Of a DNA stretch of 64,000 bases, positions 34,857-42,669 are shown one piece after another; position 1 is the first letter of the stretch, and the number at the start of each line of letters is the position of its first letter. This DNA comes from an uncultured Lachnospiraceae bacterium (GTDB lineage: Bacteria; Bacillota; Clostridia; Lachnospirales; Lachnospiraceae). The stretch lies in assembly GCA_934351835.1 (NCBI GenBank), contig CAKRJP010000006.1, forward strand, positions 69,150 to 133,149, written 5' to 3'. The notes under the pieces are model-generated. The model did not search any database and was not told where the DNA came from. It was given only the letters and a program-made list of their open reading frames with translations. The translations under genes and the position numbers were made by a program.

Positions 34857-36032
34857 TTATTTATTCTTTTCTTCTCTTAATCTGGTGATGAATTTCTCCA
34901 GTCTTCCCAGTGCTTCTTTCAGATCATCCAGTGAGTATGCATAGGATACTCGGATAAATCCTTCTCCGCAGGCACCAAATGCTGTTCCCGGCACGACTGC
35001 TACTTTTTCTTCCATCAGGAAACGGGTTGCAAATTCATCCGCAGGCATTCCAAATTCCTGGATATTCGGGAACACATAGAATGCTCCGAACGGTTCGAAA
35101 CAAGAAAGTCCCATCCGCTTAAACTCATGAAGCAGGAAGCGTCTTCTCTGATTATATGCCTCTCTCATCTCCTGCACTTCCGGCTCACAGTGTCTCAATC
35201 CCTCAACTGCGGCATACTGGCTGTTCGTTGGTGCACACATGATGGCAAACTGATGTATCTTGATCATCTGCGCCAGAATCGTTTTCGGTCCGCAGGCATA
35301 TCCCAGACGCCAACCTGTCATGGCAAATCCTTTGGAGAATCCGTTGATCACAATTGTTCTCTCTTTCATTCCCGGGAAAGAAGCGATGGATACATGATCC
35401 GTTCCGTATGTAAGTTCTGAATAGATCTCATCAGAAATTACAAAAATATCATGTTTCTTGATCACATCTACCAACGGCTCTAAGTCTTCTTTAGTCATAA
35501 TACTTCCCGTCGGATTGTTCGGAAATGGGAGTACTAAGATCTTTGTCTTTGGTGTAATAGCAGCTTCTAATTCTTCCGCTGTTAATTTGAACTCATTCTT
35601 CTCCTGCAGTTCAATAATCACCGGAACTCCGTCTGCCAGCACTGCACACGGCAGGTAGGATACATAACTCGGCTGCGGGATCAGGACTTCATCTCCCGGA
35701 TCCAGCATCGCACGCATCGCGATATCAATTCCCTCACTGCCTCCGACGGTTACCATGACTTCTGAACGATAGTCATAAGCAACTTGTATCTTTCTCTCTA
35801 AATATTTACAGATTTCTTCTTTTAATTCTTTTAATCCGGCGTTGGATGTGTAGAATGTACGTCCTCTCTCTAATGAATAGATACCTTCCTCACGAATTCT
35901 CCACGGAGTATCAAAGTCAGGCTCTCCAACACCCAGTGATATTGCATCCGGCATTTCACTTACAACATCAAAAAATTTGCGGATACCGGATGGTTCGATC
36001 TCGACTACTTTTTTAGCTAATGGATTTCTCAT
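34857..36032 (-). CDS. PLP-dependent aminotransferase, class I/II (aspartate aminotransferase-like)
   Basis: 391 residues. VSEMPDAISLGVGEPDFDTP near the start, VMVTVGGSEGIDIAMRAML near 93, LPFPNNPTGSIMTKEDL near 168 (Asn for PLP), DEIYSELTYG near 202, and INGFSKGFAMTGWRLGYACG near 231 with the PLP lysine. The fold-type I enzyme transfers amino groups between amino acids and 2-oxo acids; its substrate cannot be fixed. The ATG shares one base with the stop of the Lrp gene (TGATG), so the two are translationally coupled and the regulator probably controls amino-acid metabolism through it. Confidence 0.92.
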   Translation of the reverse strand: MRNPLAKKVVEIEPSGIRKFFDVVSEMPDAISLGVGEPDFDTPWRIREEGIYSLERGRTFYTSNAGLKELKEEICKYLERKIQVAYDYRSEVMVTVGGSEGIDIAMRAMLDPGDEVLIPQPSYVSYLPCAVLADGVPVIIELQEKNEFKLTAEELEAAITPKTKILVLPFPNNPTGSIMTKEDLEPLVDVIKKHDIFVISDEIYSELTYGTDHVSIASFPGMKERTIVINGFSKGFAMTGWRLGYACGPKTILAQMIKIHQFAIMCAPTNSQYAAVEGLRHCEPEVQEMREAYNQRRRFLLHEFKRMGLSCFEPFGAFYVFPNIQEFGMPADEFATRFLMEEKVAVVPGTAFGACGEGFIRVSYAYSLDDLKEALGRLEKFITRLREEKNK

Positions 36033-36523
36033 CACGGTGTCACCAACATCCTTTCTGATTTATTCTTGTGTGTCAAAACAGTTCCATGATCTTTGTATTT
36101 CTTTAATACAAAATGGGTTGCTGTACTGATGACATTGTCAATCGTAGAAAGTTTGCTTGATACAAATCTTGATACTTCTAATAAGCTCTTTCCTTCCAGT
36201 GATACTAACAAGTCGTATCCTCCTGAAATCAGATATACTGCATTTACTTCCGGATAGTTGCTGATACGCTCTGCTGTATCATCAAATCCTGCGTCTCTCT
36301 GTGGAGTCAGGCGTACTTCGATCAGTGCATTTACTCTCTCCTGTCCGGCTTTCTCCCAGTTGATCAGTGTATGATAACCGCAGATGATCTGCTCACTCTC
36401 CATTGCAGCCAGTTCATTTGCAATCGTTACTTCATCCGTATCCAGAAGAATTGCCAGCTCTCCTAAATCTACGCGGCTATTCTTCTCCATGTATTTCAGT
36501 ATCTGTTCCCTTAATTTGTCCAT
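36032..36523 (-). CDS. Lrp/AsnC-family transcriptional regulator
   Basis: 163 residues from ATG 36523, with GGAGG 8 bases upstream. The N-terminal winged helix is MDKLREQILKYMEKNSRVDL (then LGELAILLDTDEVTIANELA). The C-terminal RAM domain runs from about 70 and has NALIEVRLTPQRDAGFDDTA and VSLEGKSLLEVSRFVSSKLS. It would bind an amino acid and act as a dimer or octamer. Its first 47 bases lie inside the AIR-synthase-like gene, and its end touches the aminotransferase start. A local, possibly autoregulatory, role is likely. Confidence 0.9.
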   Translation of the reverse strand: MDKLREQILKYMEKNSRVDLGELAILLDTDEVTIANELAAMESEQIICGYHTLINWEKAGQERVNALIEVRLTPQRDAGFDDTAERISNYPEVNAVYLISGGYDLLVSLEGKSLLEVSRFVSSKLSTIDNVISTATHFVLKKYKDHGTVLTHKNKSERMLVTP

Positions 36524-37406
36524 GTTCGATTCCTCCATATATCTTGAATATCTCGTCCGGAGCCGGTCGGTCAATATAGCGGACCTCGTCCCCGTTATGC
36601 AATTTTTTATCGTTGTCATCTGTTGTCTTTCCAATAACAGATGCCTGTATATTGTTCCGTTTCAGCTCATCTGCCAACACTTCCCCGTCGTCTGTCACGA
36701 TCAACAGACACCCCGTTGAAGTCAACTGATATGGATTGATCCGATAGTGCTCACAAACCTCTATCGTCTCCTGTAAGATGCTGAGTTTCTTCAGATCCAG
36801 CTCTAATCCTGTCTCAGTTTCTTTCGCCAGATTCCATAACGCTGCCATAATGCCGCCTTCTGTTATCTGACGTATAACAGATGAGCCCTCGGCTTTTGCA
36901 ACGGATATCGCTCGCACGGCAAATAATTCCTGCCGGTATGATCGAATCTGATTTATGAATGCAGGTGCAAATCTTTTCTTTAACTCCTGCTCTTTCTCAT
37001 CTAATATCCGGAGCATGCCTTCCATGCCGATCCATCCTGTAAGAACGACATCCTGTCCGGCTCGTCCGACATCCCTGCACCACGCTTCTTCTTTTGGTGC
37101 ACGGCTGATTCCTGAAATTGTTACCTCCGGAAGATTCACCGCTGCATGTCTGAAGGCTGCGACCTCTTCCAACCGAATATTCTGTAACTCACATACTTCC
37201 TCTAATTCATTCCGGATTGCATGTAATCTGGATTTAAAAGTGTAATCCGGCATCTCTATTCTTGCGCTTACGGTAATCTCTTCCCCACCTGCCGCTGCCA
37301 GATCATTCGCAACTGCTGCCAGAGCATACAAACCCGTATACCGCGAATGTCCATATGTAGTTTTAATCTCATTCAGTATACATTCCTGTCCAACGTTTAC
37401 TCTCAT
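36477..37406 (-). CDS. AIR-synthase-related protein (PurM/HypE-like fold), unknown substrate
   Basis: 309 residues. The N-terminal part (YTGLYALAAVANDLAAAGGE, near 24-45) carries the NDLAAxGG signature of the AIRS superfamily. The C-terminal AIRS_C part has VLTGWIGMEGMLRILDE near 119, ITEGGIMAALWNLAKETETG near 180 and QLTSTGCLLIVTDDGEVLAD near 225. Superfamily members (PurM, HypE, ThiL, SelD) bind ATP and activate a carbonyl, thiol or selenide group. No purine or hydrogenase genes are nearby, so the reaction is unknown. GGAG precedes the ATG. The 3' end overlaps the Lrp gene by 47 bases, which is unusually long and suggests a fixed unit with it. Confidence 0.78.
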   Translation of the reverse strand: MRVNVGQECILNEIKTTYGHSRYTGLYALAAVANDLAAAGGEEITVSARIEMPDYTFKSRLHAIRNELEEVCELQNIRLEEVAAFRHAAVNLPEVTISGISRAPKEEAWCRDVGRAGQDVVLTGWIGMEGMLRILDEKEQELKKRFAPAFINQIRSYRQELFAVRAISVAKAEGSSVIRQITEGGIMAALWNLAKETETGLELDLKKLSILQETIEVCEHYRINPYQLTSTGCLLIVTDDGEVLADELKRNNIQASVIGKTTDDNDKKLHNGDEVRYIDRPAPDEIFKIYGGIEHGQIKGTDTEIHGEE

Positions 37407-37448
37407 AACCGACTCCTTACAACAGTCTATATAGCAACTAATAAATTT

Positions 37449-38966
37449 CTAATACAACATTCCACTCGCCTGGGCGATCGCACTGGTGATCTGATCCAGA
37501 TTCTGTGAAGATACTGCACTGCTTACAAGCGCAGATGCTTCTGCGTTATCACACGCAATTCCAACCTTAATGATCTGGTCGGATTTTGTATACTCACTGG
37601 TATTGATCACATCTCTGCTTACTTCTTCTCCGTCCTCATATACAATCTTCCATAACTGCGCTGACATACCGTTACTCGGAGAACCGGAATACTCCATGCT
37701 TCCAAGTGTTGCTTCGGTATCTACCTCGTAAGTCACATCATACTCTTCAGTGTCCAGAACTTCACTTTCAAACTCAACACTTCTGCCTTTATCTCTGGTG
37801 TCTTTTCCATAAATTGTAAATGTAAGCTGGTCGTCATCATCCAGAACACCCTCTATATAAACAGGTTTTTTATAATTATTTTTAATGCGGAACTCCAATG
37901 CTCCTGTTGCAACTGCTGCATCCCTGGACGGATCTACATATGTTACCTGCATAGAGTGTGGATGACGTTCCACAATCTCCAGTTCCGCATATAATGCAGC
38001 ATTATATAATGTGGTTGTTACCTGACAGACGCCGCCACCATAGGTTTCTTCTACTTCACTTCCGGCATAGCTGTTTCCAAGGACATAGCCATGTTCAGCA
38101 TCATATGGTCCCATGGTCTCATCCGCGGCCAGTTCTTCTCCCGGCTGTAAAATAATGCCACTCAGTCGCTCTGTTCCTACTTCTACATTCGTCCTTTTAT
38201 CGCCGTTTCCAACGTAAGTTGTATAGGTTCCCAGGACATCTGTCAATCCTTTCAGATCATCTGCATTAACCGATGCCTTCTCTTTCACAACGGCCATATC
38301 TACCGTCAGATTTTTCAGATCCCAATTATTATTCAACGCTTTGGCAATCTTTTTGACAGATTTCTTTACATCTACCTTTTTACCATCTTTTGCATCTATA
38401 ATTTTGGCTTTAGAATCTTTTGTCTCTATTGTTGCATTCTCTGCTCTCTTCGTGAGACTGGCTACTTTCTCATTCAATACCGACTCTGACTTTTTAGAAT
38501 CCAGCGCAAAAACCGCATCAATGGTATATGGCTCTTTGCTCAGATTGTGAAGTCTTTGGTATCTGGAGAATAATCCACCTTTTTTTCCATAATCAAATGC
38601 CTGGTCTACCAATGCATTTTTATCTTTATACTTTAATCCTAAATCTTTTAAAGTTGCGGTCTCTGTCTTATCTTCTACTTTCATTGTGACTTCAGCCGAC
38701 TGTAATTCTTTCATCCTCGCATTCAGTGCGGACTTTGCCGCTTTCTTATCCATGCCTCCTACGTTCACATCTCCTATATAAATGTTGTCGGCAATCGTAT
38801 CTTTCGGATACATAGAAAGTGCATACATCAGGATTCCGGACACAATAATCAATACAGCAGCAATACTCGCACAAGTTACTGCCAATATATAATTTGCACG
38901 ATTCTTCTTTCCTCTGTTCCTTATTCTGCTTTTCTTATTTAGTCTGTTCTGACGACGTTTTGCCAT
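37449..38966 (-). CDS. VanW-family protein with G5/peptidoglycan-binding-like N-terminal domains
   Basis: 505 residues. A very basic cytoplasmic start (AKRRQNRLNKKSRIRNRGKK) and one membrane helix (YILAVTCASIAAVLIIVSG) place the rest outside the cell. Residues about 60-260 form a YoaR-like putative peptidoglycan-binding domain (IYIGDVNVGGMDKKAAKSAL). The VanW core at about 275-390 has LQPGEELAADETMGPYDAEH and YGGGVCQVTTTLYNAALYAE, then ERHPHSMQVTYVDPSRDAAV. VanW proteins are common in Clostridia and were first seen in vancomycin-resistance clusters, but no van genes are here and the function is unknown. It should not be called a resistance gene. Confidence 0.88.
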   Translation of the reverse strand: MAKRRQNRLNKKSRIRNRGKKNRANYILAVTCASIAAVLIIVSGILMYALSMYPKDTIADNIYIGDVNVGGMDKKAAKSALNARMKELQSAEVTMKVEDKTETATLKDLGLKYKDKNALVDQAFDYGKKGGLFSRYQRLHNLSKEPYTIDAVFALDSKKSESVLNEKVASLTKRAENATIETKDSKAKIIDAKDGKKVDVKKSVKKIAKALNNNWDLKNLTVDMAVVKEKASVNADDLKGLTDVLGTYTTYVGNGDKRTNVEVGTERLSGIILQPGEELAADETMGPYDAEHGYVLGNSYAGSEVEETYGGGVCQVTTTLYNAALYAELEIVERHPHSMQVTYVDPSRDAAVATGALEFRIKNNYKKPVYIEGVLDDDDQLTFTIYGKDTRDKGRSVEFESEVLDTEEYDVTYEVDTEATLGSMEYSGSPSNGMSAQLWKIVYEDGEEVSRDVINTSEYTKSDQIIKVGIACDNAEASALVSSAVSSQNLDQITSAIAQASGMLY

Positions 38967-39020
38967 CTTCTTCTCCTACTTCTCCTACTTTTCCTGCATT
39001 AATACTCGATTCCCGTCAAA

Positions 39021-39125
39021 CTATACGACCAGATATGGAATAATCATGGTTGCCAGCATAGCTATGATTACCAATATAACAACAATCGCTATTATTCTTC
39101 TTGTCTTTTTATCATTAAAATTCAT
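39021..39125 (-). CDS. 34-residue single-helix membrane peptide
   Basis: The frame reads MNFNDKKTRRIIAIVVILVI followed by IAMLATMIIPYLVV and a TAG stop. A short charged start is followed by one hydrophobic helix covering nearly the whole rest. GGAG lies 9 bases before the ATG at 39125, a good site. Tiny proteins of this layout are frequent in Clostridia, usually unannotated. It lies between the radical SAM gene and the VanW gene on the same strand, 22 bases after the former. Function is unknown. Confidence 0.65.
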   Translation of the reverse strand: MNFNDKKTRRIIAIVVILVIIAMLATMIIPYLVV

Positions 39126-39147
39126 CACAACTGCTCCTTTTTTCCAT

Positions 39148-40899
39148 TTATTCTATACTGTTTATTATTCTTTTGCAAGAAAGGTTTACATCTATCTTAC
39201 TAATTCTTGCCTCCTGATTCAATGGATTTCTGTTTAGATAATCGAAAAGTATGTATTCTTTTGTCTCTGCAAAATACTCTAAATGCGTCATTCTGCGCAA
39301 CTGGTTCTTATCGTATCCCCTGTAATCCGGAAGATATCTGCCCTTCTCCGACTCATTTTCATAAAATGCCCGTAAAAATTCTTTAGACACCAGATATTCT
39401 CCGGCAAATTCCGGTCGAGTCTTTGCATTTTCTCTCAGATAATAATCATAAGTAAGAAGTTCCCTGAATTTTTCTTCCTGATCTCCATGGTATTCTTTTA
39501 CATAATCCAGAAGGATCTCATATCTCGCACTTCGCTTGTGGTTGATCTTATCCAATTCATGTTCCGTATAATACCTGCCAAGTCCATCATACATATCAAA
39601 GGCTGAGTCGTACTCCTGCTCCAGAGCCTCCATCGTATAAGTAAACTGTCTGCTGTTATAATAAACTTCCACCATCTCCTCAATGCTCTTTAAACGGATT
39701 ACATCTTCATAACTGAGCCATTTTGTATACAAAACCTCATACGGCGGCCGATCCTTATAAGCCAGTCCATAATTTGCTATCTGGCTTTCCATAAAAGAAC
39801 CTTTTAACACTTTCAGAAAACCAAGCTGTAACTGTTCTGGTTTTAACCGATACACATCGTCAAATGAATGTGCAAAGCTGTCGATATCTTCATAGGGAAG
39901 TCCCGCGATCAGATCCAGATGCTGATGGATATTTCCCGCACTTTGTATCTGTGTAACAATCTCGCCCACTTTTTCAAAATTCATGACTCTTCGGATTGCA
40001 TGTATCGTCTCCGGATTGGTAGACTGTACACCAATCTCCAACTGGAACAGACCCGGACGCACTGTCTGTAAGAATGCAATCTCTTCTTCATTTAATAAAT
40101 CTGCCGCCACTTCAAAATGAAAATTGGTAATCCCTTTATCGTGTTCTGCCAGATATCTCCAGATCTCCATAGCATGTTTATGATTACAGTTAAAAGTTCT
40201 GTCTACAAATTTCACCTGCGGCACATCATGGTCGATAAAAAACTGAAGTTCTTTCTTTACCAGTTCCAACTTGCGAAAACGAAGCTGTTTATCCACCGAT
40301 GACAGACAATAACTGCAGGAAAACGGGCAGCCTCTGCTGCTCTCATAGTAAATGATCTTATGTTCAAATAATTCTATATTCTCGTACACAAACGGGACAT
40401 CACTTAAGTCCATGATCTCTCTCCACGGATTTTCCACGATGCTGCCATCCGCCATACGACAGGTGATTCCTTTCGTGCTTTTTAAGCATAACTCAGTGTC
40501 CTTGGCATCCAGGCTTTCATCACTCCACAATTTACAAAGTTCCGAAAAAGTTTCTTCCCCTTCGCCTTTCATAACGCCTGTTATCTGTGGCAGGCGATTC
40601 AGCACGTCGACAGAATCGTAAGATACCTCCGGTCCTCCCACCCAGATTGGCATATCCGGTCGCAATTTATGGACTTCCCGGATAATCGCCTCCACATAAT
40701 CCAGATTCCAGATATAACAGGATAAACATAAAATATCCGGCCTTCTTTTGTAGATATCTATTAATATATCATCTTTCTGCTGGTTGATCGTATATTCCGC
40801 CAGTTCTACATTCTCATTCCCGGCATATGCTTTCAAGCTGTAAACTGCCAGATTTGAATGTATATATTTGGCATTTATCGCTGTTAATAGTATTTTCAT
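39148..40899 (-). CDS. B12-binding-domain radical SAM protein
   Basis: 583 residues from ATG 40899 (GAGG site, MKILLTAINAKYIHSNLAVY); a 13-residue longer reading lacks a good site. Residues 1-150 look like a cobalamin-binding Rossmann domain (DILCLSCYIWNLDYVEAII, VGGPEVSYDS). The radical SAM motif is SSRGCPFSCSYCLSS near 190, followed by VKFVDRTFNCNHKH and a TIM-barrel part with LFQLEIGVQSTNPETI and LIAGLPYEDIDSF. A DUF4080-like C-terminal domain covers about 420-570. The family makes SAM radicals for difficult methylations or rearrangements; the substrate here is unknown. No biosynthetic genes surround it, suggesting a housekeeping role in Lachnospiraceae. Confidence 0.88.
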   Translation of the reverse strand: MKILLTAINAKYIHSNLAVYSLKAYAGNENVELAEYTINQQKDDILIDIYKRRPDILCLSCYIWNLDYVEAIIREVHKLRPDMPIWVGGPEVSYDSVDVLNRLPQITGVMKGEGEETFSELCKLWSDESLDAKDTELCLKSTKGITCRMADGSIVENPWREIMDLSDVPFVYENIELFEHKIIYYESSRGCPFSCSYCLSSVDKQLRFRKLELVKKELQFFIDHDVPQVKFVDRTFNCNHKHAMEIWRYLAEHDKGITNFHFEVAADLLNEEEIAFLQTVRPGLFQLEIGVQSTNPETIHAIRRVMNFEKVGEIVTQIQSAGNIHQHLDLIAGLPYEDIDSFAHSFDDVYRLKPEQLQLGFLKVLKGSFMESQIANYGLAYKDRPPYEVLYTKWLSYEDVIRLKSIEEMVEVYYNSRQFTYTMEALEQEYDSAFDMYDGLGRYYTEHELDKINHKRSARYEILLDYVKEYHGDQEEKFRELLTYDYYLRENAKTRPEFAGEYLVSKEFLRAFYENESEKGRYLPDYRGYDKNQLRRMTHLEYFAETKEYILFDYLNRNPLNQEARISKIDVNLSCKRIINSIE

Positions 40900-40931
40900 A
40901 ATTAAATCCTCACAATCTTCTGTCATGTTCG

Positions 40932-40960
40932 TTGACATTTCGTTAAAAATACGGTAAAAT
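40932..40960 (+). promoter_or_regulatory. Promoter of the SRP RNA gene
   Basis: A consensus TTGACA (40932-40937), exactly 17 bases and TAAAAT (40955-40960) lie just before the RNA. The predicted start near 40967 matches the first paired base of the RNA. It begins inside the 5' flank of the divergent radical SAM gene. Confidence 0.85.
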
Positions 40961-40966
40961 ATAGAC

Positions 40967-41232
40967 TCGTGCAGCCGGGGTGTTAGCGGTACCTTCTACC
41001 TGCAATCCGCTATAGCAGGGGTGATATTGCGCAGAGGGCCAGAATTTGCAGAGCTGCCCTTGATAAGTGGCGTTGATGCGCGGGTCTTACGCGACGGAAA
41101 TCTGTGAACCGTGTCAGGTCGGGAACGAAGCAGCACTAAGCAGAATCTTCCGGGTGCCGTAAGGGTGCCTGCTCTGAGTTAACTGTTAAGGTAACGTCTG
41201 GGGAGACTGGTTCGAAGCGCAATGCACGTTTT
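40967..41232 (+). ncRNA. ffs: Signal recognition particle RNA, large (Bacillus-type) form
   Basis: About 265 bases. The conserved helix-8 region reads GTGTCAGGTCGGGAACGAAG then CAGCAC, which forms the Ffh-binding loop. CGTGCA at the 5' end pairs with TGCACG at 41223-41228 and a T6 run follows, so the ends close as in the large SRP RNA with an Alu domain. The RNA joins Ffh to target nascent membrane and secreted proteins. The 3' T run reaches to the tail of the convergent tadA gene (stop at 41233). Confidence 0.92.
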
Positions 41233-41703
41233 TTATTTCTTCTTTTTAGCCTCCCTGAGTTCTCTGAAGAACTGTTTCATCATCTGGCTACATTCTTCTT
41301 CTAAGACACCGATCGTCAATTCTACCTGATGATTAAATTCCTGCATCTGCAGAAGATTTAATATTGAACCCGCACATCCGGCTTTCGGATTCATGCATCC
41401 CACAACCACTCTTGTCATTCGAGACTGTACGATTGCGCCGGAACACATCTGGCAAGGTTCCAGTGTTACATACATTGTACAATCTTCCAGACGCCAGTCG
41501 TCCATTTTTTTGCTGGCTTTTTTTATTGCGATCAGTTCCGCATGCGCCAAAGTATTTTTATCGATCGTTCTGCGGTTATATCCCCTGGCAATAATCTTAT
41601 CCTGATATACGATCACACAGCCGATCGGGACTTCTCCGATCTCATAGGCTTTTCTTGCCTGCTTAATGGCTTCCTTCATATATTTCTCATCGGTACTCAG
41701 CAT
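41233..41703 (-). CDS. tadA: tRNA-specific adenosine deaminase
   Basis: 156 residues from ATG 41703; GAGGGA fits this start, while an ATG two codons earlier touches the site. The zinc site is complete: LAHAELIAIKKASK (His and proton-carrying Glu near 55) and LEPCQMCSGAIVQSRM (two Cys near 85). The enzyme deaminates A34 of tRNA-Arg to inosine. Upstream is a conserved minus-strand gene; downstream, ffs runs toward it. The tadA/ffs pairing is common in Firmicutes, although there the two genes usually share a strand. Confidence 0.95.
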   Translation of the reverse strand: MLSTDEKYMKEAIKQARKAYEIGEVPIGCVIVYQDKIIARGYNRRTIDKNTLAHAELIAIKKASKKMDDWRLEDCTMYVTLEPCQMCSGAIVQSRMTRVVVGCMNPKAGCAGSILNLLQMQEFNHQVELTIGVLEEECSQMMKQFFRELREAKKKK

Positions 41704-41736
41704 TTTCATTCCCTCTTTTCTATCTATCAATCTCTT

Positions 41737-42618
41737 TTACCTATCCACAGGCTCTCTCACCTGACGGCACCAGTAACCGAAGGTTTCATTTTCATCCGGA
41801 GGTTCCGCCCTGGAGCCATCCAGTTTTGCCATTGGAATAAATTCCACAAATCCAAATGTCGCAGCAGCTCTTGCCTCTCGCGGATGATAGATTCCCGGCA
41901 CTCCGAGCAGGAAGCGATCTTCCTCCCTGATAAACATCAGGTGTTTATAGTTATAATATCCATGCAGCAGGAAACTATTATTTGCAAGTTTCCACTCGCA
42001 TCTGGGAAGTTTCGCCAGCTCACTTCGCTGAATCTTTTTAAAGTTGCATGCGAAGGCATCTTCACTTTCTTCCTTTGCCTTAACATCATCTCCGAATCCG
42101 GTTGATCCGGCAAGTCCCGCCTCATCCAGTTCTTTATCCGGAAGATCAGACCGCTCCGGTTTCGGATATTCAAATTCAGGCTGCTGATTCTTCTCCGGCG
42201 CCGGTTCTTCTTTTTCTTTCTCCCACAAATGCATATCTTCCACATCTGCCATGTGATCCTCCCAGACAGCACTGTAGGTCTTCCCTGAATTACTTTTCAG
42301 AACAATACCGCAGATTTGCTGATAATGCTGATCCATCCCTTCATCCTGCATGGTATATGTCAATCTGTAATTAATGGCAGGGTTTACATTTTCAACTGCA
42401 CCCTGCCATATTCCTATACATTTTCCATCTTCTTCATAGAATAAATAAATATTCAGATTTTTCTCGCCCTGCATTCTAAGTCCTTTTCCATGAATGTGAA
42501 CAATGCAGGTTTCTTCTCCCAGCTGTACTCTGACAAATCCTACATTTCGAATTCTTCTTCCCTGATCATATTCGTATAAGTAAGATGTAAACTGTCTCAA
42601 ATTTTCACTTCCAATCAT
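41737..42618 (-). CDS. Lachnospiraceae conserved protein (DUF6128-like), 293 residues
   Basis: No signal peptide or membrane helix. The N-terminal 115 residues (FTSYLYEYDQGRRIRNVGFV, EETCIVHIHGKGLRMQ, INYRLTYTMQ) look like a beta-sandwich. A Glu/Pro-rich linker (about 130-185) leads to a conserved C-terminal domain with the LPRCEWKLANNSFLLHGYYN, LLGVPGIYHPREARAAATFG and FGYWCRQV stretches. This layout is that of DUF6128-type proteins that I know only as conserved hypotheticals. Function is unknown. It lies between tadA (33 bases downstream) and dgt on the same strand, with no tight operon evidence. Confidence 0.6.
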   Translation of the reverse strand: MIGSENLRQFTSYLYEYDQGRRIRNVGFVRVQLGEETCIVHIHGKGLRMQGEKNLNIYLFYEEDGKCIGIWQGAVENVNPAINYRLTYTMQDEGMDQHYQQICGIVLKSNSGKTYSAVWEDHMADVEDMHLWEKEKEEPAPEKNQQPEFEYPKPERSDLPDKELDEAGLAGSTGFGDDVKAKEESEDAFACNFKKIQRSELAKLPRCEWKLANNSFLLHGYYNYKHLMFIREEDRFLLGVPGIYHPREARAAATFGFVEFIPMAKLDGSRAEPPDENETFGYWCRQVREPVDR

Positions 42619-42669
42619 TATTTATACCACAGTGTATTCCACCCGATATCCAATTATGATTAGAAATAA

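Noticed and set aside
37449..38966. Vancomycin-resistance call for the VanW protein
   Set aside because: VanW-type proteins are widespread in Clostridia and no vanHAX genes are present.
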